A DNA stretch of 64,000 nucleotides from CAZCGA01 sp964498075 (GCA_964498075.1 CAZCGA010000016.1:1-64000); one strand, 5' to 3'. Shown: positions 35,046 through 47,057, counted from the first letter of the stretch. Made by a program: numbers and translations. The notes: a model not told the origin generated them from the sequence alone.

Positions 35046-35510
35046 CTATGATTGGAGCAGGGCACGCGCCTCCTCATGTCCGAGGAGACGCGTTGTACGC
35101 CGGGCGATCAGCCAGGCGCCGTCGCGCTTGACCAGCTCCCAGCGGTTGAAGCTGACGCGGTAGATGTGGGTGCCGGCGCGGGTGTGGAGGTAGACGCGCG
35201 AGTAGCCGGTGGCGACGGCGCGGTCGCCGTCGACCTCGACGACTGCCGGGCCGATCTGGTGGGCGCAGTTGCCGACCATCGATTGGTGGCGCTCGCCGCG
35301 CACCATGGTGCGGACCGCCTCGCGTCCCCGCATGACGCCGACGTCGACGTCGTAGACGCCGTCTTCCGTGAACACTGCGGCGGCGCCGTCTGCGTCGCCG
35401 ATGTCGACCGCGAGTCCGTAGCGCACAATCAACCGATGGATCGCCAGCTCGTCCTCGAGCGCCTGCACACGCCGCGACAATTCCGCCACCGTCTTTTCCA
35501 GGTCCGGCAT
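35046..35510 (-). CDS. SnoaL-like protein with N-terminal helix
   Basis: 154 residues from ATG 35510, preceded by AAAGGAGC. A short heptad helix (LEKTVAELSRRVQALEDELAIHRLI) is followed by the NTF2-like domain (RYGLAVDIGDADGAAAVFTEDGVYDVDVG...FNRWELVKRDGAWLIARR). The same fold as the protein at 27087-27494 but clearly a separate subfamily. Possible functions are isomerase or dehydratase activity on an aromatic or steroid-like ligand. A longer reading to 35768 is unsupported. Confidence 0.87.
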   Translation of the reverse strand: MPDLEKTVAELSRRVQALEDELAIHRLIVRYGLAVDIGDADGAAAVFTEDGVYDVDVGVMRGREAVRTMVRGERHQSMVGNCAHQIGPAVVEVDGDRAVATGYSRVYLHTRAGTHIYRVSFNRWELVKRDGAWLIARRTTRLLGHEEARALLQS

Positions 35511-35778
35511 CGTTGCTCCTTTCAGCGCATCTCGGAGGCGTTGGTGACGTTGAGCGGGTAACGGCGACGCGCGTCGTTCACCCTTTCTCCGCGACGCCGC
35601 GTGCCGAGCTCGGCACCGATCCACGCGTCCACGGTTGGGGCAACCTACCCCCGAACCCTCGCGGGAGGCAACGGATGACGGTGTGTCGTGTGGCGGGGGC
35701 GAGTGCTGCATCGAGCGCCGGCCTGGACGGAGCGCCAGCGCTTGACACCTGGATGCCTTTCGCGCCAAGGGAGCGGCA

Positions 35779-36354
35779 GTGAGCCGATCACTCGTTTCTG
35801 CTGGTGCGGTCGAGCGTCTGATTCGGCTGGTGCGGGGTCGCCGGGTGATGCTGGATGCGGACTTGGCCCGGATCTACGGCGTCACGACTGCGCGTTTGAA
35901 TCAGCAAGTGAAACGAAACCGCAAGCGGTTTCCGCCGGATTTCCTGTTCCAGCTGACGGCTGAAGAGTGGCAAGCTTTGATGTTGCAATCCGCAACATCA
36001 AAGGAAGGCCGAGGCGGACGCCGCAAGTTGCCGTTTGCGTTCACTGAGCACGGCGCGGTTATGCTTGCCAGCGTGCTCAACACGCCGATCGCAGTCCGGG
36101 CGAACGTCCAAGTTGTGCGAGCGTTCGTGCGCCTGCGTGCGCTGCTGGCGGGCGACCGCGAGCTCAGGAAGCAGTTGGCGATGCTGGAACAGAAAGTCCA
36201 GGGGCACGACGCGACGATTCGAAGACTCTTTAACGTGCTCCGACAGCTGATGTCTTCGCCGCCGCCGAAGACGCACCGCATTGGATTTCTGGTCAAGGAA
36301 GCCGCGGCACGCTACCGTACTGCCGGCCGGCAGCGCTCGGTGCCGGGAGTCTGA
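35779..36354 (+). CDS. ORF6N-domain protein
   Basis: 191 residues from GTG 35779. The N-terminal ORF6N domain is clear: VERLIRLVRGRRVMLDADLARIYGV, then QQVKRNRKRFPPDFLFQLT and KLPFAFTEHGAVMLASVLN. A coiled helix follows (about 115-150). ORF6N occurs in phage antirepressors and in mobile or defence loci, where it probably binds DNA. Its stop shares the TGATG overlap with the next fragment. It marks the start of the accessory island. Confidence 0.88.
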   Translation: MSRSLVSAGAVERLIRLVRGRRVMLDADLARIYGVTTARLNQQVKRNRKRFPPDFLFQLTAEEWQALMLQSATSKEGRGGRRKLPFAFTEHGAVMLASVLNTPIAVRANVQVVRAFVRLRALLAGDRELRKQLAMLEQKVQGHDATIRRLFNVLRQLMSSPPPKTHRIGFLVKEAAARYRTAGRQRSVPGV

Positions 36355-36776
36355 TGCCGCGCATCTTCGACAACATCGACCAGTCATTGCTTCCCGCACT
36401 CCGCGAGACCCTGAACCTCGCCGACCGGGCCGACTTCTGCGTCGGCTATTTCAACCTCCGTGGCTGGAAGCAGCTCGATGAGTACGTCGAACGGTGGGCC
36501 GGCGGCCCTCGCCAGTGCTGCCGCCTGCTGGTCGATATGCAGCGGCTAGCGCAGGATCAGCAGCACGATGCCTTGAGCATCGTGCGCATGGGAGACGGCA
36601 TCGACAACAAGACGGCGCTCCAACTGACGAAGAAGCTGACGGAAGAGTTTCGCCGACAGCTCATGCTTGGCACGCCGACAGACCAAGACGAAGCCGGCTT
36701 GGGGCGCTTGACGACGCAGATCAAGGCAAAGAAGGTCGTGACGCTACCTTTTGCTATCCAGCCCAACCCGTTCTAA
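36354..36776 (+). pseudogene. N-terminal stump of a PLD-domain/SNF2-type helicase
   Basis: 140 residues beginning MPRIFDNIDQSLLPALRETL, then RADFCVGYFNLRGWKQLDEYV. This matches the N-terminal phospholipase-D-like segment of large SNF2-family helicases. The homology runs to KAKKVVTLPF and then stops at a TAA, just where the catalytic HxK motif (HAKLYL in relatives) would be expected. The rest of the helicase, including both RecA folds, is missing. I infer deletion; the next gene is a different helicase type. Confidence 0.7.
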
Positions 36777-36831
36777 TGCGCAAACGGCGGCAGCTCTCAA
36801 CTGGCTGAACCGATCAGAAGCGTAGAGGATC

Positions 36832-39214
36832 ATGGCATTGAACACCTCGGAACCCGAAACATCGGAAGCTCGGAAGCGTCTCTGCGCTTTGGTGGAGTAC
36901 GTCGAAGAGCTCGTAAAGCAGGCCGAGAAGCCTGTCTTCGCGCTTACCGACTACAAGAACGTCCTCTACTACGAGTCCGATCTCAAGGGTCAGGTTGGTG
37001 TCCACCACGACATTGAGGACGAGGACGGTCCAATCTGGCTGAAGATCGAGCGTCTGCGACGAATTGACCCACCGGCAGTGCCCGACCCTGTTCGCGGCTG
37101 GGTTATCGTTGGCCGCGACCCGTTCCGCGAACCAACGGTGGAGACTGTGCGTGTCGAGACGATGCGCAAGGACGAGGCCGCCAAGCTTGTCGAGCAAGGG
37201 CTGGTGCCGGAAGACGACGTGCAACCAACGCCGAAGACGGGCTTGCCCAGAGGCCACGTCGATGTGGTTATGCGACTGGAACGGTTCGGAGACGTAAAGA
37301 CGGCCGTCGAGCAGTACATCAGCGGCCCGTGGCGCGAATGGGCGGAGGCCGAAAAACCGCGACGTCAGACGATCGCTATCTACGACGCCTTCTTCAGCCT
37401 CCAGCAGACGATCCAGTCGGACCCGGAGCATCCGATTGAGATAGTCTGGGGCGTTGGCGTCTCACGGTGGAAGGTCCAAGGAACCGAGATCGATCATCCG
37501 TTGATCGAGCAACTGGTCGAACTTGACCTTGAGTCTCGCGATGGTGCGATCCGAATTCGACCACGTGCTGTGGAGCCCCAACTCGCGCTTCGGCCATTCT
37601 TCGAACTCGACAATGATGGCGCCCCGCAAGTCAGAGAATTCGGGAAGGAGTTCTTGGCCCAAGCCGCAGAGGAGAAGGAAGTCTCGCCGTTTCGCCCTGA
37701 CACGTTTGCACCCATTATGCGGCAGGCCGCGACCCAGTTGGATACGCGCGGCGCGTATTATCCGGATCAAGTTCGCGACATCACCGATCGTACCGTACCG
37801 CCCGCGTCCGAGAACCTGATCGTGACTGACACGTGGGCAATCTACGCCCGCCAGCGATCAAGCAACGTGCTCCTCGGCGACCTCGGCCGGCTCAAGACCG
37901 CTGTCGACGAGGCCAACGAACTGCCAAGCGCGACGAGGCGGCTCGTGACCCAACCCTCCAACGTCCGCCCGCAGCGGACGCCGGTGATCGACATTGGAGG
38001 TCCAGGTACTGAAGGCTCCGGTAGCGGCCAAGGAACCAGTGGCGAGGAACGGGAAGAGCCAGAGGGTTTCTTCTTTCCGAAACCTTTCAACGAGGAGCAA
38101 ATTGCCATCATCAAGCGGCTTGAGACGGCGGACGGGATGGTAGTCCAGGGTCCACCGGGAACGGGTAAGACCCACACCATCGCCAACATCATCTGCCACT
38201 GCTTAGCAACCGGGAAGCGCGTCCTGGTTACCTCCAAGGCTGCCGAGCCGCTCGCGGAAGTACGCAAGCACATCCCAGAAGGCATTCGTGATCTCGTCAT
38301 CAGCTTACTCAGTACCGAGCGCGAGGGCTTGAGACAGTTGGAGCAAGCCGTCCGCATCCTGTCGAACACGGCTGTGCGGGCAGACGTGGACCAGCTCAAG
38401 CGCGATATTGCCGCCGGCCAGCGCCGCGTTATCGAACTGCGCGAAAGGATCGAGAAGATCGATCAGGAGCTGCGCGGCTGGGCTGAGAAGCACCTCACGA
38501 AGATCTCCCTGCGCAGTGAGAAGAGCGAGGACGGGCTGACGCCAGCGGAACTTGCCGAGCATGTGGTTCGTGAGCAAGACAAGCACGCCTGGCTGCACGA
38601 CGAGTTGGATCTCGACGCGAAGCACGAACCCCGCTTTGCGGATGAGGACGTGGCGGCGGCTCGCAGCGCACGAAAAGCTCTCGGCGCTGACTTGGTCTAC
38701 CTCGGTAAGGTCCTACCCAGCATGGCCGACCTGCCAGACGCGACCGCCATCGCAGGGTTGCACCAGAACTTGATCGACGCCGCAAACTTGGAACAAAGGA
38801 TCGCTCGCGAAAGCTGGCCGGCCTTGTCGATGACCGCACGCGACGCAGCGAGTCGGGCGGAAGAGCTGCTGACGGTCATCGAGCATGTCATCGAGTTCTT
38901 CGATGCCACTGCCGACAGGCGTTGGCTTGTTCGACTCTTCGAGCTGTGGCGACGCAATGGCCTGGATAGCGACAGCACTCGGCTGTTCAACGAATTGATT
39001 CCAATCATGTCGGCAATTGCCGATCGGCGCCCAGACATGCTTCGCAATGCCTTGCGCATCCCGCACGGGGCGGAGAGTCATTTGGAGGTGGCGCAAGCCG
39101 TAGAGAGGTCGGTTCGCGGCAAGCGGCCGTTCGGTGCCATCCCCTTCGGCAAGACTGAGGCGAGGGCTTTGCTGCAACGGATCGAGGTCCAAGGCCGGCT
39201 GTTGCCGGCGACGT
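36832..39214 (+). pseudogene. 5' half of a giant SF1 helicase-nuclease gene, interrupted by an IS21-family element
   Basis: The start ATG 36832 follows AGAGGA. This part encodes about 794 residues. An N-terminal region of unknown fold (about 1-330) is followed by a Gly/Ser/Glu-rich linker (about 385-410) and the RecA1 fold, with Walker A GPPGTGKT at about residue 440 and TSKAAEPLAEVRKHIPEG after it. A long helical stalk (about 500-790) then starts. The frame ends in a TGA created by the IS terminal sequence. The 3' half resumes at 42843. Relatives are large AAA/UvrD-like proteins with a C-terminal MTES_1575 restriction-type nuclease, often found in defence islands. Confidence 0.85.
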
Positions 39215-39232
39215 GAACGCGCGCAAATCTGG
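39215..39232. repeat. Left terminal inverted repeat of the IS21-family element
   Basis: GAACGCGCGCAAATCTGG; 14 of 18 positions match the complement of 42825-42842. Confidence 0.6.
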
Positions 39233-39288
39233 TGAAGTCGCCGAAGCTTGAAATTGTGGATCCGAGCAGCAGCGTTGATCTGCGGTGA

Positions 39289-39750
39289 TCATCGCTGGTG
39301 GCGGCGTGGTGGATCGAGCGCGCCGCGGATGAGATGGTGAATGGTGGCCGGATCATCTTGTTCGAACTGGTCGTCGGTTGTCTGGGGGCGCGCCGCCTCG
39401 AAGCGCGGTTGCGCGGGGAGCGAGAGTACCTGGAAGCGCGTGCCGTCGAAGGCGATGAGGTCCTTGGTGATCAGCGCGTTGCGGGCACGCAGGTAGCTCT
39501 CCAGCGGGACCTCCAGCAGCGAGCAGATCGAATCGTAGTGGTAGAAGCTCAGGCCATTGCGATCGGCGGCCAGCACGAGCAGCACGTAGAGGCGTAGCTC
39601 ATCGGGGTTGAGCGAAGCGAAGAAGCCGTGACGCAAGAAGCGATGCGGCAGGAAGGCAAAGCTCTGGTCCCCGATGGAACGCAGGCGCTCGGGCAGGATG
39701 GGTGCGCGTTGGATGACGCCACGCCGTGTGGGTTCGGGTGGCTCACTCAT
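39289..39750 (-). CDS. IS-associated helix-turn-helix-like accessory protein
   Basis: 153 residues. RFLRHGFFASLNPDELRLYVLLVLAADRNGLSFYHYDSICSLLEVPLESYLRARNALITKDLI has the spacing of a winged-helix/replication-initiator-like DNA-binding domain. ATG 39750 overlaps the end of istB by eight bases, so it is part of the same transcript. Similar proteins occur downstream of istB in some IS21-like elements, but the role in transposition is unknown. It may be a regulator of transposase synthesis. Confidence 0.7.
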   Translation of the reverse strand: MSEPPEPTRRGVIQRAPILPERLRSIGDQSFAFLPHRFLRHGFFASLNPDELRLYVLLVLAADRNGLSFYHYDSICSLLEVPLESYLRARNALITKDLIAFDGTRFQVLSLPAQPRFEAARPQTTDDQFEQDDPATIHHLIRGALDPPRRHQR

Positions 39751-40502
39751 GGTCGTTGCCTGGCTTGCGCTGTTTGCGGCTGCGAGCCTTTTGCGCCGCG
39801 CGCTCCTTGGCTTCCTTCAGGCAGTAGCTGTCGGCTTCGATGGTCAGGATCTCGGCTTTATGGACCAGGCGGTCGATGATGGTGACCACGGATGTGGCGT
39901 TGGGGAAGACCTGATTCCATTCGGCGAAGGGCTTGTTGGTGGTGATGACCGTTGGGCGCTGTTGGTAGCGTCGGGTGACCACTTCGAAGAGCAGGTCGGC
40001 GTAGCGTGAGTCGTAGGACAAATACCCAAGCTCATCGACCACGAGTAGCGTCGGGCGGCAGTAGTGCCGCAGGCGGCGGTTGAGTGCAGCGGTGGAGTCC
40101 TGAGCGGCCAAGTCGTTGAGCATGGCGCTGGCGGTGGTGAAACGAGCGCTGTGGCCGGCGAGTAAAGCCAGGTGAGCGAGGTTCTTGGCGATGGTTGTCT
40201 TACCGGTGCTGTTGGGGCCGATCAGGACGACGTTGGCGTTCTCGGCCACAAACTCCAGCGAGCACAGCTCTTCGAGGGCCGCGCGGTCGATCTTCTTGGG
40301 CCACTGCCAGTCGAAGTCGCACAAGGGCTTGAAGGGGCCAAGGCGGGCAAAGCGCAGGCGGCGCTCCAAGGAGCGACGCTGGCGCTCGGCCTGTTCGTAC
40401 TTGATGACGATGGGCAGCCAGTCGAGGTGGCGTACCTCGTCCCAGTTGGCGAGCAGACCAAACAGGCCGCGCCGGCGCAGTGCGGCGCGGCGATTGTCGT
40501 CC

Positions 40503-40525
<23 letters not shown>
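39743..40525 (-). CDS. istB: IS21-family transposition helper ATPase IstB
   Basis: 260 residues. It is a DnaC/DnaA-like AAA+ ATPase with Walker A GPNSTGKTT (Ser where most relatives have Gly), Walker B LLVVDELGYL and the sensor-1 region TVITTNKPFAEW. IstB forms oligomers on target DNA and directs IstA. ATG 40525 lies 23 bases inside the 3' end of istA, typical of the istA-istB translational overlap. The upstream-extended open frame is a shadow of istA. Confidence 0.92.
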
Positions 40526-42011
<1,486 letters not shown>

Positions 42012-42035
42012 GCTGCCCCCCTCGCCGCCGGCCGC

Positions 42036-42527
42036 TCACCGCCGCCAGCGCTGCAGCCGAGCCCAGCGCGGCGCCGCCGCTCCACACCACGCGCAGCGCC
42101 GCAGGCCACGGGGTTGCTCGCGGCGCCGCGGCTGCCGGCACGGGCGTGCTGGCGCCGCTGTGCCATCGGTGGCTGCCCGATCGGGCAGATCCATTGCCAT
42201 TGCTTGTGCATGATTGTCGACCTCCTTGTGGCCGCCGACATTCGCACCGCCATCGTGCGTCGGGAATCGGTGATGCGTCACTTTCTCACGCCGCCGCTGG
42301 CGCCAGCGACTCTGCCGCCGGGCATGGTGCAGGCGACCGTGGAACGTCTGCTGGTAGCGCCGGCCTGCCGCCCGCGTACATGCGCGCCGCGCCTGGCCAG
42401 CACACGGGTCGGGACAATACCGCTGCCCATGATCGCAGCGCCGGCACACTCGCAGCTGCTGGTGACACCGTGCGCAATTCAACAGTCGGTCGCTGGTAAC
42501 GACGATCGCAATCCCTCCAGCCCCCAA
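42036..42527 (-). CDS. IS-associated Cys-rich zinc-finger-like protein
   Basis: Up to 163 residues. Paired metal-binding motifs are obvious: CARC, CRRC, CDHGQRYC with a following Cys, and a C-terminal CAWCG. A basic segment (GRRYQQTFHGRLHHARRQSRWRQRRR) lies between them. Proteins with this layout are found beside transposases in several proteobacterial IS elements and are presumably DNA- or RNA-binding. The start is unclear (TTG 42527 or a later TTG). It lies 24 bases upstream of istA on the same strand. Confidence 0.6.
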   Translation of the reverse strand: MGAGGIAIVVTSDRLLNCARCHQQLRVCRRCDHGQRYCPDPCAGQARRACTRAAGRRYQQTFHGRLHHARRQSRWRQRRREKVTHHRFPTHDGGANVGGHKEVDNHAQAMAMDLPDRAATDGTAAPARPCRQPRRREQPRGLRRCAWCGAAAPRWARLQRWRR

Positions 42528-42604
42528 AAGGCTGGACAGGTGCTGTCGAACGCGTCATTGTCCCTACGGGACACGCGCTATCGACGATCGGCGCAGACCT
42601 CCCC

Positions 42605-42642
42605 GAAGGCTCGAGGCGGCTACCTCGGGCCTTCACCTTTTT
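42605..42642 (+). terminator. Intrinsic-terminator-like hairpin inside the IS left region
   Basis: A 12-base stem (GAAGGCTCGAGG with CCTCGGGCCTTC, one T-G pair) with a six-base loop is followed three bases later by TTTTT. On the plus strand it would stop transcription running from the broken helicase through the element. Confidence 0.55.
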
Positions 42643-42824
42643 CAGAGCCCGCCCCTCCTATCGCGCCTGCGCCGCGCAGAACACCGCGCCGCTCATTTGC
42701 ACCACGCCCGCCGACGCAGCGTCCGGAAGTAGCGAGAAGAAATCGAATCAGATCTACGAAGAAGATGGATCGAAACTCAGACGAAACCCTGGTGAACGAT
42801 TCCGGCTGCGCCGCACGCCCTGCG

Positions 42825-42842
42825 CCAGATTCGCACGCTTCC
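42825..42842. repeat. Right terminal inverted repeat of the IS21-family element
   Basis: CCAGATTCGCACGCTTCC; complementary to 39215-39232 at 14 of 18 positions. Confidence 0.6.
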
Positions 42843-45800
42843 TGTCAGCCGTTCACACCGGCCGCCAGAATCCACCGAAGATTGGCAGAAGGTGGCCGCA
42901 TACCTCGACTGGCGTCGTGAAATCTCGGAATTCATTCGCAAGTGGACAGCGATCGGAGAGGAGTTTGACCTGCCGCCGCTGGAGAACGAAGGGGACCGCA
43001 CCGGCAAGTGGATCGCTGACACATCGAGACTCCTGCATACAGCCTGGTGCATTCTTGAAGAACACGGCCCACGGATTTCTTCGGAGGTGAAGGGGCTGTT
43101 CGCGCAGGGAATTGACGGGCGCGCTGTTATCGAGTCGAAACCCAGCGCCCTTGCGGCGGCCGAAGCCGTCAGGCTGAATCTCTCCAAAATCCGCCTTGCT
43201 GGTTCACGCGCCACGCGGGCTGATTTGATCAAGCGTTTGGCCGCCTGCTCCGGCGCCGTGGTCGAACAGATGAGCACCTTCGTTGAGAAGGACCTCGGGA
43301 CTCCTGATCTGAGCGCGCAACAAATTGGTTACAGATGGGAAGCTCTATGCCGAGAGCTGACCCGGATGCAAAACCTCAGACCGCACCTAGCGGAAGTTGG
43401 ACGGGTGGCGGACCTGATCCAGGAGTCAGGTGGAGTCAAATGGGCCCAGCAGCTTCGGACTCAACCTGCCGGCGACACGGATGATCCATTGGCGCCGGGG
43501 GCATGGCGGGAGAGCTGGCAGTGGGCGCGCATCTCGGGGTACCTGCGCCGCATTGACGGTCGTGAGCGCATCCGCGAGCTGTCCCGGCGGCGACTCGAAC
43601 ATGAGGACGATTGCAGAAGGACGTTCGGTGAAGTGGTCAAGCAGAGAACCTATCTTGGGCTGAAGGAGAGTCTAACCGAGTATGTGTTGTCTGCCCTTCA
43701 GCGATTCACGGCAGCGCTTCAGAAGATCCCCGCGAGCCGTCACGCAAAGACAGGCTCACTGTATCGCGGCTTCGCCCGCGTCGCGATGGAGCAGTGCTAT
43801 GCTGCAGTACCCTTGTTGGAACATGCCGACATGGAGGGTTTCCGAGACTCTACCTGCGGAACTCGGTTCGTTCGATGTGGTCATTGTGGACGAGGCCTCC
43901 CAGTCGGACATAGGCGCTCTTCCCGCGCTTATGCGAGGCAAGAAACTCCTGATCGTCGGAGATGACAGACAGGTGAGTCCAACGGCTGCATTTGTTCCAG
44001 CAAAGACACTTCTGCTGCTGCGCCACAATTATCTCAAAGAACAGCCCTTCGCGGATTCTCTCCTACCTGGGAGTTCCCTCTACGACTGGGCCAACGCGGC
44101 ATTCCCGGGTACACGGATAATGCTTAGAGAGCACTTCCGCTGCGTAGAACCGATCATTCGTTTCAGCTTCCAGTTTTATGAAGAGCCGATCGTTCCGCTC
44201 CGCATTCCAAAACTGTCAGAGCGGCTGGACCCTCCTCTCATCGACGTTTACCTGCCGCATGGGCGTAAGGATAGACGCAAGATCAACCGAGCCGAAGCCC
44301 AAGCCATCGCGGACGAAGTCGAAGCGATCGTGAAGCATCCCCGCTATGCCAACCGCACGATCGGAGTTGTGTCATTAATCGGCGCAGAACAGGCACAGTT
44401 CATTCAGCAACTGCTGCTCGATCGGATCGGTGAGGAGACGTTCCATCGCCACAAGATCGCCTGCGGCGACTCCGCGACGTTCCAAGGCAAAGAACGCGAC
44501 ATCATGTTCGTCAGCATGGTGTTGGACCCTAATGATTAAGGCGAAGACCGGTCGCACGTTCGAACAGCGCTTCAACGTGGCCCTGAGTCGCGCGCGGGAT
44601 CGGATGTACCTGTTCCGCTCGGTTGAGGAGCAGGATCTAGACAACCCTCGGGACCTGAGGTTGAAGGTCATCCGCCACTTCAGAGACCCAATGCCGAAAG
44701 AGCAACGGCCCGCCAGTGAACTGATCGATCTCTGCGAATCAGAATTTGAGCGTGATGTGTTCAGGCGCCTGGTGCACCTTGGCTACTGCGTAACGCCTCA
44801 GGTTGGGGTCGGTAGCTGGCGCATTGACCTCGTCGTCGAGGGGGAGAACGACCAGCGCCTTGCCGTCGAGCTTGACGGATCGCAGCACATCGAAACTTGG
44901 TTAGAGGATCTTCGACGCCAGCGAGCAATGGAACGGATGGGTTGGCGCTTCTGGCGCTGCTGGGCATCGAGCTTCCGCCGTGATCCCGATGGCTGCATGG
45001 CGGACCTTGTGAGCGCGCTGACCGCTAGGCACATCGAGCCGATTGGGCGAGAGGCACGGAAAAACATCTACAGCGAGCATCGCGCTGTCGAAGTCACCGA
45101 GCCCCGCACGTCCGACAGTGAGCTCGCCTCCCCTTTGGCGGAACCCGTTGTCGAGATCGGGGATGGTGTAGTGGTTTCCTACGAAGATGGACCGGTGCAC
45201 CAAGCGACGCTCGTGGTTGCAGCCGCGCAACATGATCCAAGCATGGGCGTCTTCAAATCATCCAGTCCCGCAGGCGTGGCACTCCTGGGAGCAGGCATCG
45301 ACGACGAGGTGACCATCTCGGTCGGTGACACGTCGAGGCAGGCTACCATTCTGGCGATCGACAAGGAGAAGATACCGAGGGGCAGCAATGAGACACCTAC
45401 GGCTCCTGAACCTATGGTGGTCGAGCGGGGTCCTTCGCGCGCGATCGTTGAAGGATTCCGGCCGCAGCCATCCGTTGCACCGAAGGCCGATCATCGCGCT
45501 CCGGAGACATCGCGCACTGCGAGCAGCCGAAGCCGTCGGCAACCAGAGCAAGGAGGAACAGCCGGCAACCCGATCCTAGAAGAGCTTCAGGCTCTCGACG
45601 CACGATTCGAAAACCCGCGGTGCTCTCAGTGTGATAGTGCGGCTCATTTTGCCATCAACGACGAGGGTCCAGTGGTCGCGTGCGCCAACGGCGAATGCAA
45701 GAAAGTCGAACGCGCTGACGTCCAGACGTTACAGCGCCTTGCGGAGCGTCTCGGTGTCACTTGTTACCAGTGCAAACTCACGAACCTCGAGAGCAAATCA

Positions 45801-45887
45801 GGCAAGTTCAGCAATTATCTCAAGTGCCGAAACGACGGGGCGAACAACTCGTGGCAAGCGGTCAGCGACCGCCTTCGGAGGGGGTAG
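42843..45887 (+). pseudogene. 3' half of the giant SF1 helicase-nuclease, with two one-base insertions
   Basis: Coding resumes as ESTEDWQKVAAYLDWRREISEF. The frame breaks at about 43813 (CCCTTG for expected CCCTG; AAVP then CWNMPTWRVSETLPAELGSF) and at about 44537 (GATTAAGG for GATAAGG; LDPND then KAKTGRTFEQ). Corrected, it contains Walker B VVIVDEASQSD, GDDRQVSPTA and motif VI FNVALSRARDRMYLF. An MTES_1575-type nuclease domain (FERDVFRRL...WRIDLVVEGEN...AVELDG) follows, then a GreA/GreB C-terminal-like domain (KSSSPAGVALLGAG) and a zinc ribbon (CSQC, CANGEC, CYQC, LKC). It is inactive as assembled. Confidence 0.85.
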
Positions 45888-45888
45888 G

Positions 45889-46311
45889 TTGTGTCGGGTC
45901 CCGAAGGAGAACAAGAAGAACGGCGAGCCGGAGAAGGTCATCGTCAATACCGTCGCCGACTTCCTGAACAGCGACGGCGGCACGCTGCTCATCGGCGGCG
46001 GCGACGACGCCACGCTCATCGGCCTGCAACACGACTACCAAACCGTCCACAAGAAGAGCCGCGACGGCTACGAGCTGTTCCTCCACGACCTGCTGCTCAA
46101 CACCGTCGGCAAGGACCTCACCCCGCAGCTCGGCATCACGTTCCACGCGCTCGACGGCAAAGACCTCTGCCGCGTCGCCATCCAACCAAGTCCGCGACCG
46201 GTGTTCATCAAGGAAGGCCAGTTCGAGCACCTCTACGTCCGCACCGGCAACTCGACGCGGCTGCTGACAACCAAGGAAGCCATCGACTACTGCAAGAGTC
46301 GGTGGACCTAG
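45889..46311 (+). pseudogene. AlbA_2 (Schlafen-like) domain fragment
   Basis: 140 residues from a weak TTG 45889. KVIVNTVADFLNSDGGTLLIGGGDDATLIGLQHDY and the later LCRVAIQPSPRPVFIKEGQFEHLYVRTGNS match the AlbA_2 divergent AAA-4 domain. Relatives have a substantial N-terminal part before this domain; here the homology starts abruptly after the helicase stop. It is therefore probably a truncated fragment. AlbA_2 proteins are common in defence loci and some are predicted nucleic-acid binding or nucleolytic. Confidence 0.7.
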
Positions 46312-46361
46312 GCATGGCTCGCACCGCCCGAACCTGAATCGGCAGGCGGCTCCGGGCCTAC

Positions 46362-46799
46362 GTGGACACTTCCGTCTTCGGCGGCGTTCACGACGCCGAG
46401 TTCCACGTCGCGAGCGAGCGCTTCTTCGCTGCCGTGCGTTCAGGTACGATCGTCATCATGGTGAGCCCGGCCACAACGATCGAAATCGGCAATTCGCCCG
46501 AGGCGGTGCAAGACGTGTTTGGGCGGCATGCACCCTTCATGGAGCCGGTCGAGAACACCGCCGAGGCAGCGCGATTGGCTGACGCTTATCTGGCCGCCAA
46601 GGTCGTGCGCCGGGCGGCGCGAGTGGACGCCCTTCACGTCGCCACGGCGTTCGTTGCCCACGCCGACGTGCTGGTCAGCTGGAACTTCCGCGATATCGTT
46701 CAGCTCAATCGCGTTCGTGGATTCCACGCGGTCAACCTGGCGCATGGGTACCCGCTCATTGAAATACGATCGCCGCTCGAGGTGCTGGATGAAGACTAA
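46362..46799 (+). CDS. PIN-domain toxin-like ribonuclease
   Basis: 145 residues from GTG 46362. The acidic residues of a PIN active site are visible: VDTSVFGG near the N-terminus, TTIEIGN, VDALHVATA and the later LVSWNFRDI. No other domain. It overlaps the next small gene by 11 bases, so it is the first cistron of a toxin-antitoxin pair with toxin upstream. It probably cleaves RNA. Confidence 0.85.
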   Translation: MDTSVFGGVHDAEFHVASERFFAAVRSGTIVIMVSPATTIEIGNSPEAVQDVFGRHAPFMEPVENTAEAARLADAYLAAKVVRRAARVDALHVATAFVAHADVLVSWNFRDIVQLNRVRGFHAVNLAHGYPLIEIRSPLEVLDED

Positions 46800-46992
46800 G
46801 GCGTTCGATTGCGTGGAGATGAAGCGTCGCGCGCAACGCGGGTTGCGTACCGCGTTGGAGGGAAAGACACCCGAGGCGCAAGCCGCCGAGATCGCGCGGC
46901 GGGCTGAACGCAATCCAGTTTGGCAGGAACTCCTTCGTGGCAACGCCAAGTCTCGTCGGGTCCGCAAGCTTGGATCCAGACCTCCGCAATGA
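46789..46992 (+). CDS. Small antitoxin of the PIN pair
   Basis: 67 residues from ATG 46789, inside the end of the PIN gene. The N-terminus MKTKAFDCVEMKRRAQRGLRT is characteristic of antitoxins encoded after PIN toxins of this type; the C-terminus is basic. The order toxin then antitoxin is the reverse of classical vapBC. Probably neutralises the toxin by direct binding. Confidence 0.75.
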   Translation: MKTKAFDCVEMKRRAQRGLRTALEGKTPEAQAAEIARRAERNPVWQELLRGNAKSRRVRKLGSRPPQ

Positions 46993-47037
46993 CTTGGGTC
47001 CCTTCTCGTTTCCACGATCGCTGAACAAATCGGCAGA

Positions 47038-47057
47038 AGCAGGCGTGGACGCCTGCT
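47038..47057 (+). terminator. Hairpin after the PIN-antitoxin operon
   Basis: AGCAGGCG and CGCCTGCT form an eight-base perfect stem with loop TGGA. No T-run follows, so it is either a weak terminator or an RNA-stabilising stem. Confidence 0.35.
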
